A stretch of DNA of 64,000 bases from Synchiropus splendidus (GCF_027744825.2 NC_071334.1:66685437-66749436), one strand, 5' to 3'; shown: positions 1 to 14,300, counted from the first letter of the stretch. The notes: generated by a model from the sequence alone, not told the origin. Translations and numbers: made by a program.

Positions 1-2236
1 GTTTCGGATTGCACAGCTTGAGTAAAGCTCTTCAGGTAATTTGACATACTAATTTGAGGCAGTGATACCGAACATTTTGAGGGGTCAAAATGCGCCTTTG
101 TACATGAGCCACATTTCCGTCCATTTCCTGCAGCCTATAATTACAGTTGCGCTGTGTCCTCGGCGGAGGAGTCCTTCATATCTCCTCCATAATTGGTCTG
201 ATGTAATTAAGAGGAACAGTAAAAGCAGTGCGGGCAAGGGATTTAGAAGGGTCAAGAAGACAGAAGGAAAAGGAAAATGGCTCTGTGTCGCTGCAAGGCT
301 TCTGCCAACACGGACTGAGTTTTAACTCGGGGCTTAAAAAGGTAACTGAAAATCAAACACTTTACTCTGGGCCATGATGACAGAAGGTTAGGATGAAAGC
401 ACATCAGGATCTGAAGGGCAGATCAAATTTGGCGGTTTAAAGAACAAAAAGAAAAGGAAAAAAAGGAGCTCCAGGACACAGGGAGGCTGCAATTACACAG
501 TAATGATGCACAAATATTTGGAAGAGCAGGTATTCGTCTGAGGTAATTACAAACATCAGAATTAAACACAGAGAAAAAACAAAAAGATTTAGATTAAACA
601 AAAGAAAGGAGCCAGAAAAAAGGCATGAGTGCACCACAGATGACAGTCGGTATGTATTTAATAACAAATGACAGGAAATGTACAACAGGCATGTGTCATC
701 TGAACACTTCACTCCATGGTCTTCAGAAACATTTTTAGACTGATGAGATCAAATGAAAACAATTTGAACTGAGCTCAATCATCACATTTTGCATATATTT
801 ACATTGTCCTTATTTCATATTTAATTTAAAGCCACTTCATTATACTAATATTAATATATAATACTATAATAATGGAAATGTTTCCAGCAGAAAATCAATT
901 TTAAGCATCAACATTAAATATAATACATACATTTGGACATCTATTAAAAACTGGATTTGAAAATAAAAACATTTCAGGATGAGTCCTTAAAAGCTTTTGC
1001 TGCCTAAAAAGAGAAAAGAAACAGCTGAATTGAATGGATTCAGCTTCAATATAAAAAAATGAATTAGCACGCACGGCTATCAGTGAGCCGCGCAGAAGGC
1101 AGTGGTTAGCGCTATTGCTGCACGGCAAGAGTTTCCCTTGACACCTGGGGTCACAGTGTGATTTCTACTGGGTTACTATAGCGGTAACAAGCGTTGAGAT
1201 CAAAACTAGCTTGAGACAGAGATAAGCTTGTGACCACATAACAGTCATGTACATACACTTGGAGCAATGTTCCTCTGTCACTAGAGGCCAGTTTCACACT
1301 CATTTTGCTGACCAGCAAGGATGCCTTTGACCGTAGCTAAATCTCAATCTGAATATCTTGGTTCAGCTGAGTCACACATTCTGGTACGGGAGCAAGTGTC
1401 TCGCCAAAGCATCATCAATAGAAATAAGGAAAGAAGCTGTTGCAATACGTCACTGACAGAAGAGAGATCAAAGGACTACATCCTCCTTCCTCCAACGTTC
1501 TACTGTGGTCGCACGAGTCAAGTGAATGCATGCGGTGTACAAACTGGATATCAACGTGGCGCATTTAAAGTCATCTGTCGAGGGGGATAATGTCAGAAGA
1601 AGTCACGAAGGATTTCCTAGTTCCTTTCGGCCCAGTGCTGTCAGGTTGTACAACACTAAACTTTGATGGGAAAATCATTATACACACATTTTCACACAGT
1701 TATTATTTATTTTTGTCATGATATATGCCCATATATTATCGGTATTTATTTATTCATTGTGTTGTGTTAGATGTGGCTTTTTTTTTTTGGAGCTTTGTGT
1801 TTTTACGTATGGTGACACTATGTGAAGGTCTTTGCTGTTTGTTGTCTATCTTTAATGTCTTGGGTGTCTGAGTCTTTGTGGTCATTGGCTGTTGCTGTTG
1901 TGACATGTGACAAATCTGCAGTCAAAAAAAAAAAGGAAGAAAATAAAAGGCCGTGTCAGAGCAGAGGAAGCGACATCACAACATTTACGGCAAGCCTAAA
2001 AATGATGGCTTATTCCATCAGATTATAGTGCTAGTGAAGCCTCTACACTGAAGTCAGTGCCATTCAATTTGACAACACTTCATGACTCATGGAGCTTTTT
2101 TCCAACAGGTGAAGAGAAAACAGAAACTAATCTTAATTTTAGATGTTTTTTTCCCTTCTAATTTGGTGCTACAGGTAGAAAATCTATACACACATAAGGA
2201 GGGATCAAATAAACACTGATAACATCTGCTTTGTTT
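1..2236. other. dpp10 3' flank / 3'UTR, no gene seen
   Basis: No coding exon was recognised on either strand. The part nearest 2236 must be dpp10 3'UTR. A weak tRNA-like SINE head may lie near 1085-1145 (see rejected items). The rest is AT-rich sequence without a clear element. Confidence 0.5.
1706..1754 (-). promoter_or_regulatory. candidate dpp10 polyadenylation signals
   Basis: On the minus strand there are overlapping AATAAA hexamers at 1745-1754 and another at 1706-1711, about 480-530 nt after the dpp10 stop. They would give an ordinary-length 3'UTR. The region is AT-rich, so chance is not excluded. Confidence 0.35.
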
Positions 2237-2368
2237 TCACTCATCCTCTTGTTGTTGGTCGATTAATGAGGAATCTCCCAAAAGACAGCCTCTGAAGTAG
2301 CCGATTAAAGAGTGAGTCAGCTGGATCCGGCTGCGCTTTGACAAGAAGTGCCCTTCGTCAGGGTAGAT
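2237..2368 (-). CDS. dpp10: dpp10 exon 27, C-terminus and stop
   Basis: Acceptor gtgacag|ATC, then 43 codons and TGA at 2237-2239. It begins [20 protein letters not shown] and ends QQQEDE. YPDEGH carries the retained His757; the acidic EDE end matches human DPP10 (EEDE). It is separated from exon 26 by an intron that has taken a LINE insertion. Confidence 0.94.
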   Translation of the reverse strand: MYPDEGHFLSKRSRIQLTHSLIGYFRGCLLGDSSLIDQQQEDE

Positions 2369-5300
2369 CTGTCACCAAAAAAAGAAAAGCATGAATGATT
2401 TATTCATAAAATCATTGATACACTGTTATTTCAATGGTGCTTAATGCCTAAATATCACCCCTCCAGGGTTAGATGGGTTTTCAGTGAGTCCAGATCACCT
2501 TCACCTTCACCTTCACCTTCTTCTGCCGCTTATCCGGGGTCGGGTCGCGGAGGCAGCATTCGGAGCAAGGAAGCCCAAACTTCCCGGTCCGCACAAACCT
2601 CCTCCAGCTCCTCCCGGGGGATCCCGAGGCGTTCCCAGGCCAGAGTGGAGACATAATCTCTCCAGCGAGTCCTGGGTCTTCCCCGGGGTCTCCTCCCGGT
2701 AGGACATGCCCGGAACACCTCCCCAGGGAGGCGTCCAGGGGGCATCCGGATCAGATGCCCGAGCCACCTCAGCTGGTTCCTCTCGATGTGGAGGAGCAGC
2801 GGCTCCACCCCGAGCTCCTCCCGGATGACCGAGCTCCTCACCCTATCTCTAAGGGTGCGCCCAGCCACCCTGCGGAGGAAACTCATCTCAGCCGCTTGTA
2901 TCCGCGATCTCATCCTTTCGGTCACTACCCAAAGCTCGTGACCATAGGTGAGGGTGGGAACGTAGATCGATCGGTAAATCGAGAGCTTCGTCTTGTGACT
3001 CAGCTCTCTCTTCACCACGACGGTCCGATACAGCGACCGCATCACTGCCGCCGCTGCACCAACCCGTCTATCAATCTCACGCTCCCTTTTTCCCTCACTC
3101 GAGAACAAGACCCCGAGATACTTAAACTCCGCCACTTGAGGCAAGACCTCTCCACCAACCTGGAGAGAGCAAACCACCGTGTTCCGGTCGAGTCCAGATG
3201 TGAGAGTGAAATCTCAGCTCAGACGGTTTCTGCTTCTACAGTACAACCTTCACTTAATTTTGTACAATTTCTTTAGTGTTTCTACTTTCACAAACCACAC
3301 GATTTATACATATTCATTTTGCTTATGATAGCATTTCATTTTTCAGTTCTTTTGTCACATTTGAAATTAGTACACACCACAAAAAGTGGTAGGACTAAAT
3401 AAAAAAAAAATCTAGTTACTTCGTGGTTTTACAATTCATCACGTTTAATGTCATTTTAATATTTGACTCCATAAATTTAAATTTAATTTAAGCTAAAAAT
3501 CGTAGACATCAGGACGGAATGGGTCCAGTGAAGGGCTCAGAACAACACTTTCTATACTGAATTAAAATTAAACTATTAAAATAAACTTCAGTTTTCCTGA
3601 ACTTTTCCATGCATCAGCAGGACCTCATTCAGTCTCCTTCAACATGGACGTTTTGATGGTAACATCACTTTGTATAATGACAGGTATTAAAATAAAAACT
3701 GTCATTGACATTCTTTTCCTTTCCATTTTCAACATTTCTTGACAATACTTTTGAAATAGGTCCATCCGAGTGACTTCAATCATGTCCAACAAACAGTCCA
3801 AGTCTGGAGAGGAGTCTGGACAATAACCTGTTCTTAAGATGTAGAAAGACAGTAACTCTCAAAATAAAAACAGCTACCCATTTTTTGAAGAGAGGCGCTT
3901 GTTCTTCAGGGCCAGCATCTTGAGAGTCTGGCTCTGGAATCTTTTAAGCACAGTGATGTAGCCCGCATTCAAACCTGAAGCCTTGTGCACATTACCGCTA
4001 CGCAGAGAAGCCACTAGTAAATGAATCACTGCCCACCTGCATGGTGTAGTTGGCTCCGATCTTTATCAAATGTTTGATGAGCTCTGCTGAGTGCTGGAAG
4101 TGAACGTTTTCTATGGAGGAAAGTGAAAACAAAACAGTGACATTTGGATTAAAGGCAAGCAAGTGATCCAAAAAAATCAAAAGAAAAGAGGAAAGCACCG
4201 TCCGCAGTCCCGTGCGCCAAGAACAGAGTTCCTCCCTGGAGACCCTTCATGTTGGGCACCACTCTGGACGTCTGAGAAGCAAGATGCATTCAAGGAGATA
4301 GAAATGATTGTCAGCCCAGTGCTTTGGGAGGATAATGGTTCCAATAGAGGCAAATATTTAAAGATATCTTTCGGGATTTCAGAGATCACACAGCAGGCGA
4401 GGCAGGCTTAAACAGATTTAGTCCTCTAAAGGTCGCGGAGGGATATACACAGACCCACTTGGTCTTTGCAGCACGCACTCCTGCGCATCTGCGGAGGAAG
4501 AAAACTCATCATCGCTCTCAAAACTGGTGACTCGTGTTGTGTTTTTCTGTCACACAAAAGCCAGATTGCATTTAGATTTATTGCCAGAGGTGATGGAGGA
4601 TGGATCTGGCAATCTCAGGTCGCAGGACTTGTTGGGGGGAAATCATTCATCCGAGTATCTGTCTGTCGTTTTCAAAGTCAAGATGGATGTCAGGCTGATT
4701 GTTTGACCACAGTGCGGCTACGTTCACTTCTTCTTCCTATCATCATTTTAATCCCAGCCATCTCCTGCTGTGTGAGTCACAAAAATAGCAAACTCTGGCC
4801 CACTTTTATGCACAACCCACTTTGGAGGGAAAACACTGTTTGACAGTGACCCACACACGAAGGACGGTTTGCATTTATTTTCCACAGCACCTGTGGCAGT
4901 TCCCTTGTTTTCTAAATGTTATTTTCCCCAATCCTAGCTGCTGCAAGTGATTATGGAATCTGAAGGACAGGGCAGTACCAGCTGCTTGGACGGAAAAAAA
5001 TCATTGAAAATATGAAAGCAATAAAATATGCTCTTGCAAAATGAAATGTTCACGTTATCAAGTACAAAACGTATGGATTAAAAGACAAGAATCTGGATCA
5101 ATTTTATGGCACTAGCAATATTTAACAGTAGTAATAGCTTGGTTAGGTTTCAGAAGCAGTGTCCTAATTTTCAGCGCTCAGTAGGTGGCGCTCCTGGTTT
5201 AAAACTGATGTGGGGTTTCGTTGTTATAGTTGTTCAAAGACAGAGCTTATGCAGCAGACAGTACCATCTAGTGGCCTCTGAAAATACAGACACTGTTTCA

Positions 5301-8300
5301 TAAAACCCATCCGTACTTAACGCTGCGAAACATAACAATATAAGGCCTTGATGAGTGGAGGGGCCGTACCTGGTATTTGCTCTCCTCAGCAGAAGGGAAC
5401 CCCAGATATCGCTCTGAGAAGGCTGACGCTGAAATAAGAGCGAGGAGGTGATGTGGGAATTCCTTTTCATGATTATATCCGTCAACCTTACCGTACATGC
5501 TCCAGTCAATGATCGGAGACTGAGCTGCAGCACATCTTATCAGCTTTTGGTTGGCCTTCAGCATCATGAGCGTGAGGTAGCCCCCATAGTCCTGACGAAG
5601 AAGCAGAGAGCAGAGTCAGAGCACGATGGAGCTCAGGCACCCTGCTTTTATTTCTCTATGCTGAACAAAGATGATTGACATGAATGGAAATAAGAGCATG
5701 TGAAGAAAACAGGCAGACAGACTGCACTGTTTATTAAGTATAATTTCTGAAACATAAATATACACAAAGCCAGAAAAAAAGGGGTAAAATGTAAATAGAA
5801 CACCTGCTACGAGGGGAAAAGCCAAAAACAATGTAAAGGCAGCAGGATGATCTTTATCACTAGTTGTGCTCAGTGTCTCTTTAGTTTTGTCATTAATGCA
5901 AATATTCAGATAAAAAAGTGAAAGATAGATCACGTTTAAAAAAACAGAAAATAGGAGGACAAACACTCAAGGCCTCATTAACAGTTGGTTGCTCTTAAGT
6001 TATGAATTGAATTTGATGTACTGTCACCACACAAGTAGTAATGCACCCAAAATTCAGTTCCCAAAATGAGACGCACAAGTCAGCTCACAGGGGATATGCA
6101 TGTTTACAACTCCCTCCTGATCATATTTAGGACTTACTGAGACACGCAGATGTGCAATGTGCTCCACTAAAACCAACCACAACACCAAATACTTATGTGT
6201 TGGTAAAGAAACATCAAATAATGTAAAAGCAGGATTTAAATCCAATAATACTGTAATGCAACTAATTGCGTTACTGAAGTCACTTTCCCCAAACTGTTTC
6301 AAAAAACAACCAAAGCAGTCTGCGCTGTCTTTTTCCTACTATAACAGGGTAATGTGACAGACACAAGCAAGAGCATTCATTTCCCAACTCATCAGCAATA
6401 TATGAAATACAGAATAAGAAATAAGGATTGTTGTCAATAGATTACATTTCATTTTTATCCCAATTAATCACACCAAAGCTGAGTTAAATCAAATTTATCT
6501 CTCATTTAGCATCTGTTTCCTGTGCAACTAAAAGGAAGATTTAATCAAAACAAGAGCGGCCAATAATGTTTTGCGCCTCGGCTGCTCTGGAACCTCTTCA
6601 GCACCTCTGAGGATATGTTAAAGAATGTCCTTGACAATATCTGTTATGGTGGGTTATTGTAGTAAACAAATGTTTGCACGAGGAAAGTATTATTGGACAC
6701 TGTGGGGTTGATAACATCCTTCTGTAAGTTACATTTAGAAGATACAGATACAGAATGTGAGATTGATTTGCCATTCATCACGAGAGAACTCAGCTTCAGT
6801 GCGATTAATTCAGATTTATCTACTGATAGCCATAGAAAAAAAAAAAATTCTTGGACACAAACCTCTCCAAAGACACCAACACGTGTGTGATCGATGAATG
6901 GCAGCTTCACCAGATACCTGCAACACACATGCAGCCAACCATCAGCCAGACCAGGAAATCCCATTTTTAGATTTCAGTTTGCGCATTTTGCTCCACCTCC
7001 ACACTTATCTCAAGCTCTAATCCAAAGTGAATTAATGAAAGTGTTTTCTCCTCACAGATAAGCATGTGAGCAACAGTGAAGAGGTCTAAGGTGAAAGCTG
7101 TGGGGAATTACTGCTGCAACATGTCGGCTGATCACGCGAGACGCAAGAGTCTAGCAGTGAAATACCTCCTATCATGTGAGAGCAGTGTCTGCTTAGCCAC
7201 TGAAACTGAAACATCTAACTTTCAAGTTTGAACAAAATTCCAACATATAAAAACTCAATTAAGACTCATAAAAGTGTAAAGACTATTCTTTCGAGACAGA
7301 AAGAAACTCAGACAGACGTACTCCAGGGCAGCAATCTGGTCTTCTGTATCCACAGTGCCGAGCTTCTGATGAACTTGCTGAAGAACCCTACAGACAGATG
7401 ATGACTCATTAGTTACATGAATACTACAAAAGGTCGACAGCGGAAGGGCATTTAATAAGTGGGAAGTTTAAATGAAAAGGTTTGGACGGACACCTTTGGC
7501 CTCTGAAGCCTGACCCTCTGCCATCGAGCCTCGCCACAATGACCTGCTCTGATCCCACCAGCACCCAGTCCCAGCTCACGCTGAACTCCTCTGTCACAGT
7601 TTGTGCACCGGGGGAGGAACCACTGCGGAGGTACAACAAAAAAAAGACACAAGTGTCAGATATATGTAAATGGTTGAAAGAAAATGCTTGGTGAATTCTT
7701 GCAGTTTAAAGAGAGGCATGCCAGCCGAGACCTGAAGGTTAGAGCTCATGTCGCTCTCAAGCACGTACGGTTAGAAGCCTTCAATTTATTCACTCTTTTG
7801 CGTTTTTTAAACTTGACTGAAGAAGAACATTTCACATATAATTCAAACTTTCGCTACCTGGATAACTGGATTGGGATTCTGAATTTTTTTCAAGAAACGA
7901 TCCGATCCAATGAAAGCATAATGAGTCTGTCTACATGACAGAATCAAAATCAGAATCAGAATCAGAATCAGAATCAAATTTATTGCCATGGTCAGTGGGG
8001 AGCCCACTAACTAGGAAAGTGTTTTGAAAAACGTGCAGTCAAAAAGTAAATAAATAATAAAATAAAATAATAAAAATTAATTAATTAATTAATAAATAAA
8101 ATAAAATAAAATAAAATAATGACAGAATTTTTGTTTTGTCTTGTCCCAACTCGATCTTGGGCCAAAGTCTTGATCACAGGCTCAGGGTCTCAGCATGCTG
8201 TTGACTCGTTCTTGGGTTAACAGCACCAGTCTGCAACTCAAATCTTTTAACTCGCAACATGTGCTTCGGTTATTTTGCCCATTAAGGAGAAGATCAATCC

Positions 8301-11300
8301 AGAAGTGGAAGTGCTGCGCAATAGCAATTACAACTTGCACACAATGTTAAATGAGCCACTCAGCCCAGGCTAGTGAGAACCTCCAGTATTTCTGTTTATT
8401 TCATATATTTATCTATTTTTCGGTGAATACTGATGTTGTCGCTATACATATTCTTACATCTGAATTGCGCACACATCTTTATTACGGATGGGACCAATCT
8501 GATCCAATAAGGTTTTTGACAGATCGGGAATTGTCAATGCCACCAGGGGAGATCCAAGAGCCGAGTCTGAGCTTCACGTTTTCAGCTGAAATCTTTTCAC
8601 ATGTCAGCTGCTCTGCAGGTTCACTGCAAACTGCGTAATGGATTTCCTGTACATTGGTGAGAGGCAAGAGACGTGCCTCATTGCTCGCTGTGCAGCGGTC
8701 TGAGACGTCACCTGAAAACAGGCAGCCATTGAGCATGCAAGCGTTTATCAGAACGCACTCGGAGCAAACACTCCCTTATTTCAGACCTGAAATGTGCTGT
8801 TCTGTTCTATTTTATTTTATTTATTTATTTATTTATTGTCAGCACTTTATTCCAAAGCACTTTCCTAGTTGGTGGGATCCCCACTGACCATGGCAATAAA
8901 TTTGATACTGATTCTCATTCTCTAACCCTTATGGGAAGATAGACAAACATTTCTGTATTTTAATCCAAAGTTCCAAACCCAAGGTGAAGAGGAAACACAA
9001 GTATGCAGAGAAGGAAGCAAGCAAAGCTCAGTAAAGTGGAATGGACTTACACAATTAGAAGAAGACCATAAAGGAAAGACTCTGAGAAGTCTGGCGGATA
9101 GATGAGCTTCAGAGGCAGCTCTGTCAGAAGAAAGACATTATCTAATGAGGAGGCGACCAAGAGAGTCAGGAGGACAGTATGAGACAAACACACTCTTCTA
9201 TACAGTGGAGAGGAGTCTCGCAATTAATTAATGTCAAGGATAATATGAGCAGATCAATGCCCTCAAGGACAATGCCCTCAACAACAATGACATCGAGTAG
9301 CAGCACTAAGTTAAAGGAGATATTTTCCTTTACCAAAGTTTTCATTCGAGATCATTCGGATTTCTCTCCCAATAGTACGTCTTGTTTCCAGCGCCGTCCA
9401 CAGGGGGAGATTATCCTCCATGATGATGTACGCTGGGAAAACATGAAAATAAATGAGATGCTGTTCATCTGGAAAACTACACAGTCACTTTCATTGACAC
9501 TTTGTTCAATTAAGACTGCAGTTCAATGCTAAGGTTCTTGATAAATGTTCATCTTTTGCATTATATTAGATGAAAAGCCCCCGACGTTGATGATGAGTTG
9601 AGTAACTGGAGTTATACTGACACACAGGTAGAGATGATTGAAATGAATCATGTCCCTCACAAAAGAAAACCCTTGAGGAGGCAGCTGATGAATGAGAAGT
9701 AGACATTGCACCAGGTATTAAAGGCAGTGTATCAAATTCAGTCCATATATCTGAAAAAAAGTGCTGCAAACAGTGAAAGCTAAACCATACAGTGTCAGAA
9801 AAAAAACAGCCAGAATCAATCATGATTCGAACCAGCCATCTTCTAACAGTCAGCAGTACAAACCACAACCCCGCCATACTGTCATGGCCCCTCCCACCAT
9901 GCTTTTAACTTTGTCAGCTACTTCCTGCTCCAGTCTGTGTCTTGTCTTCACCCTCATACATACTGCAATATTGAACACATTAAATAAAATAAAAAGCATA
10001 TTCATTTTTCCCTTCTTCTACGGTAAAATGAAGCAAAATTATTTCTGATCTAAAGTAGTCCTTCACACGCAATGTCCCTGAGAGTCTCTCCTAGAACGCC
10101 AAATGCAGTGCAGCAGGTAGGCACAGACATTGGGTCACTGAACAGCAAGGCATGAAGGGTATCTGATATATTTCAATGTCACACAATGTAGTCAGTGTAA
10201 TTCAGTGTTACAATGAAGTGATGTTTTGCTGGTGAGAATTGCTTGGAGTGTTTTGAACTAGCGTCTTGCTAGGATGACGTGAGTCAGATTAATACACCTC
10301 TTCATCACAATGTACAATTATTAACATGAACAAAAATAAGTACACTCCCATTGACAAGAAAGACTAACTTCTTTTCTGAGTTAGGGCAAATTTTAATCTC
10401 ACTGAATTGCGCAGCAGAGTTGACTTACAATTAATCGAAAATTAATCACACTTTTTAATCTGTACTAAATGTAACCAGAAGGATGATTGAAATTGATTCA
10501 ATTTGCGATTTAAGCCTTAGTGTAATTAAATGAGATTAAAAGTTTTAATCTATTGACAGCTCTGATCCTTGTTTGCTGTTCTGATCCAGAAGCGATTTTA
10601 CACTCATCGATTAGCCTTGAATTCAACAAAGGTATAAGTAAGTAAACTATATGCATTAAATAAAAAAACACCTGACTCAAGCGCAACATACAACCAATTG
10701 TACCACAATTAATAAAAGCTTTTTTTTTTATTGAAATGATGATGTTAGATTAAAAAAGGTGCTAAAAAGAGCAATCTGCAGCTTCGAAAAGTGGGGTTTG
10801 ACATCACAACTGTCAGTTGAGTAAACATTGCTGTCTATGTCGAATTTTGTGCCTGGGGCGGCTCTGTATCCCCCGCTGTAGAAGCAGGCATGCTTTTGAA
10901 ACCAGAGGAAAATATCATCACGTGATAGGAATTCTGAAAAATTCGTGGATTATCGCTGTTTGTCGATGCATTGATTGCTTTCATCTGACTGATGTGGTCA
11001 ACTTCAAATCAAACAGATCGACCTGTGGCTGACCGCTTCCCAGTTGTCGGCGATTAACATGAAAACATTCTCTCACCTTTAGGTCAGTCAAATGCATGGA
11101 AAGCAATTATTATTCATTGTGGTTTGTTTTATAACTCCTTTCCGCAAACAGCTAAAACAGGATTGAATGTAACACAATTATAAATCACTACAATAGTCAG
11201 TATATTGAGTATTATATTGAGTATATATTATACAGAGAGCATGCACTGTAATTTCTAATCAACCCATGGAAATGATGGTCAGGCAATGGAAACATCTGAA

Positions 11301-14300
11301 TTTTATGATGACCAAAATGTGTTTGCCCCTGCTCATGTCAAGGTGATGCGGCTCAAATCCTGACTCAGTGACTGACTATTCATGAAATTATGCTGCCAAA
11401 AGATATGAATGTTATGCAATAGAAAAACCTGACAAGTGTATTCCACACTTACAATTGATCCTGTCATGATAATCAATACGTGAATTAATCGAAGAAGAAT
11501 AAAAAGTGAACTCAGGCATTAAGATGGCTTCGATTAACTGCCATGTGCATGTTTGCTTGTTTGATTTCTTCTTCTCCCTTCTCCAACTGCAGTCGATGGT
11601 CGCGGCGGACAGGAGGCGTCACTCTGCATCGGCCTTAGACACGTCTCAGGGCACTTTTGTAACCCAGTGGAATGAACAGAGTGATCCCTCTTGTCGGTCA
11701 TGTCAGAGTCAATTGTCTTACAATGAAAGCAGAGTTCAGCCAGTAGCAAGAAACACAGGGGAATCACATGGCAATGTAGAATAAAGGGAAGAAAAGAAAG
11801 CTAGTTATAAAGCCAAAATCACAACCCCGGTGTGGGAATGTTTTGGCATCAAACCTACGGAGGACAACTACTTGGACGAGCTAGTTTGTCGACACATTAA
11901 ACATTCATGCCCACCAACCATTTTTACTAAGTAAGGTTTGTTAACAAAGACTTTGAATGCATTTTTTAAATTGTAGTTTAGATTCTTAGCTTTATTTTTT
12001 AGATATTTGAGTTATTTAAAAGACATGTTGTTAACTATGGTAAAAGTACTAACAGAGGAAAGAATTACATTTGACCAACATGCTTGCGTTGTTATTGATA
12101 CATTTTCATTAAATGAGTGGTGACTTTGGTCTAAAAATACTGTTGTCAATGACTGATTTGTGGGACATTAAAACCATGAGCAAAATGTATTATTGTGACA
12201 GGCAGATTTATGATAGCTGCAAAGGCGCGAGAATATTTTCATGTTTACTTTCACTGTCAACACAAAATTAGTTTCCTAAAGGTCGAGAGCACGGCAGTAA
12301 AACAATAAGGATCAAGAATTTTTCAGGGTTTTGTCAAATGAAAGACTAAAGCGTATCAACAAACCGTTTTAGTCCTCTAATTTTAATGAAATGTGGTGGA
12401 TACACAGCCACAGGCATGCAATTCGGCATAATATCGTCTTTTCCCTCCTCACACCAGAGTCGCAGTAAAGCCAAATGGGAGGCTTGCTCTGTCACATTTT
12501 CTCATCTTAGCTTTCAGGAGACCTGTCCTATTCATCCATACTTTCCCTCTCTGTGTTTTTAGTCCTTTGTATCACCTGCTTTGTGGTGGGTGTGTCTGTG
12601 TGTGTTGTAGGCACCACATGTAGGCAAGAAAGCCCCACTGCCGCCTACCGTAGTGGATGAGTAATTACAATTATTTCCAGTTTAACAATGAAAAAGCAAA
12701 CAGTAGTATTGTCCCGTCTATTTGTGTGACACTGCTCTGGAAAACGTTTTTAAACATCAATAGTGTTTTGGTTTTACTACCTCATCCAAAACATAAAATG
12801 AAAAAATAGTCTAACATAACGTATATTTCGTCCAAGAATGTTCAATAAAATTTAAAAAAACTCACAGTCAGTATCTTCCAAAGCCAACAGCAGCACAGTT
12901 GGAACTCCAGGACCTGAAATAATGAACGGACATCAATATAGTTTGTTTCACAGAAAACAGCAGATAATTCAGACACAGTGATCTATTTGAAGTGAATGTT
13001 ATCAAATAGAAGTACATTTGTAGAAGCTATTGGCCAATACCTTTGCAGTGAATGATAGCTTGCTGTGCGTCAGGACTGATTTGTGCATCAACAAATAGAC
13101 AATCCTCCTTCAGTGCACACGTAAGACATCGGCGCATGAAGAGGCCAACGGTGGACACGCTAGAGTAAATGACAGAGCATTATGGAGGAGGCCCACAGAG
13201 AAAATCAGAGTGCATTTTACCTGTATAAATGTCTCTGCTGTGAAGACTCCTCTGTGCTCAGGAAATATCTGTGAGGAGGGAAGCAGAGCTGCTAAAGTGG
13301 GACAAGGTCATCGATTTATCACGCAACCACCTCCACAATGTCACTGGCCAGCCATAAACACAGATTTCATGGACCTGTAGATTTATAAAGTGCGACCTTG
13401 CAGTGCATTGTGCATTCACTTCCATCATGGCAGCAATGAGCTGGTAGTAGTTAAATAAAAAGACCATAATCTCCTATTAATATACAGTAGTTCACTGGCA
13501 CAAATCAAATGCACTAAAAAGCATCTTGCCATCAGTAGTGAGAGGTTAGTACCACTGTTGTGTGCTGTTGTTGCTGAAGAACAGTACATATAAATTATAA
13601 ATGCTCACTCCCATTTCAAACAACAAATGGATTCCTTCACAAACATACTGTTGGCTTCATGGTATTTCAGAATCAGTGGGTCAGATTCATGTCCAGCATT
13701 GGCCTTCATCCAAAAATTATTACTATATTATATGTATATGTTCGGTCTTACAAGTGATGCGTTGAAGTTTCATGATACATGTGTCCTCGTTTTCAGAGGT
13801 CACTAGATGGCACTACAGTATACTCTTTGGCAACTATTTCCAGTTTTAGATTTTTAGAACAAGAGCACCACCTAGTAATCTCTGAAAAATTGTTTTATGA
13901 AACTGCATCAAACCAACACCGCCTCTTACCACCATCTCAGGTGGGGCAGAGGAAATTAGGATGATGGCACTGAGTGCAAAATGCAAAAAACAACAAAGAA
14001 CAACATAAAAATATAGACTATAGAAAGCTTAAAATATGAGTCATCACACCATGAATGAATGAGTTGTTGAGATCTCGCCTCATGATTAATGAAAAAAGAC
14101 TTGGAGGATCAAGAACACTGATGACGCAAACCCAGCTCAGGGTCCAACTCAATGATGCTTTGATCAAGCGCGATATGTTAAGCTCACTGCTTCTCACTTG
14201 ATGAAATATGTGCCTGTTATGCAGTGGTCCAAACTGATTTTTGACATCAGGTACAGTAGTGTGGCCATAAAAAAGTAGGTCAACAAAAAGATTGAATGGA

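Larger units (their letters stand above)
2369..4036. other. dpp10: dpp10 intron 26
   Basis: Holds the Rex1-like LINE at 2496-3189. The remainder (3200-4036) is AT-rich with no recognised gene. Confidence 0.8.
7623..9050. other. dpp10: dpp10 intron 19
   Basis: Contains two LINE 3' ends in inverted orientation (7934-8125 and 8795-8918). The sequence between them (8126-8794) includes a CTTGTC/TCTTGGG-rich stretch near 8130-8220 that looks repeat-derived. Confidence 0.75.

Noticed and set aside
1085..1145. tRNA-derived SINE head (AGTGGTTAGCGCTATTGCTGCACGGCAAGAG)-like stretch
   Set aside because: The wording resembles fish tRNA-SINE heads, but no convincing B box, body or tail follows. Too degraded to call.
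2755..3276. Plus-strand open frame of 173 codons
   Set aside because: Antisense shadow of the minus-strand LINE coding region.
3886..3981. Minus-strand stretch encoding [18 protein letters not shown] sequence as the dpp10 C-terminus
   Set aside because: It resembles YSTILKFFSDCLK by chance, but it needs a 55-bp intron with a poor acceptor and lacks YPDEGH. The exon at 2237-2368 has the motif, a good acceptor and the EDE end.
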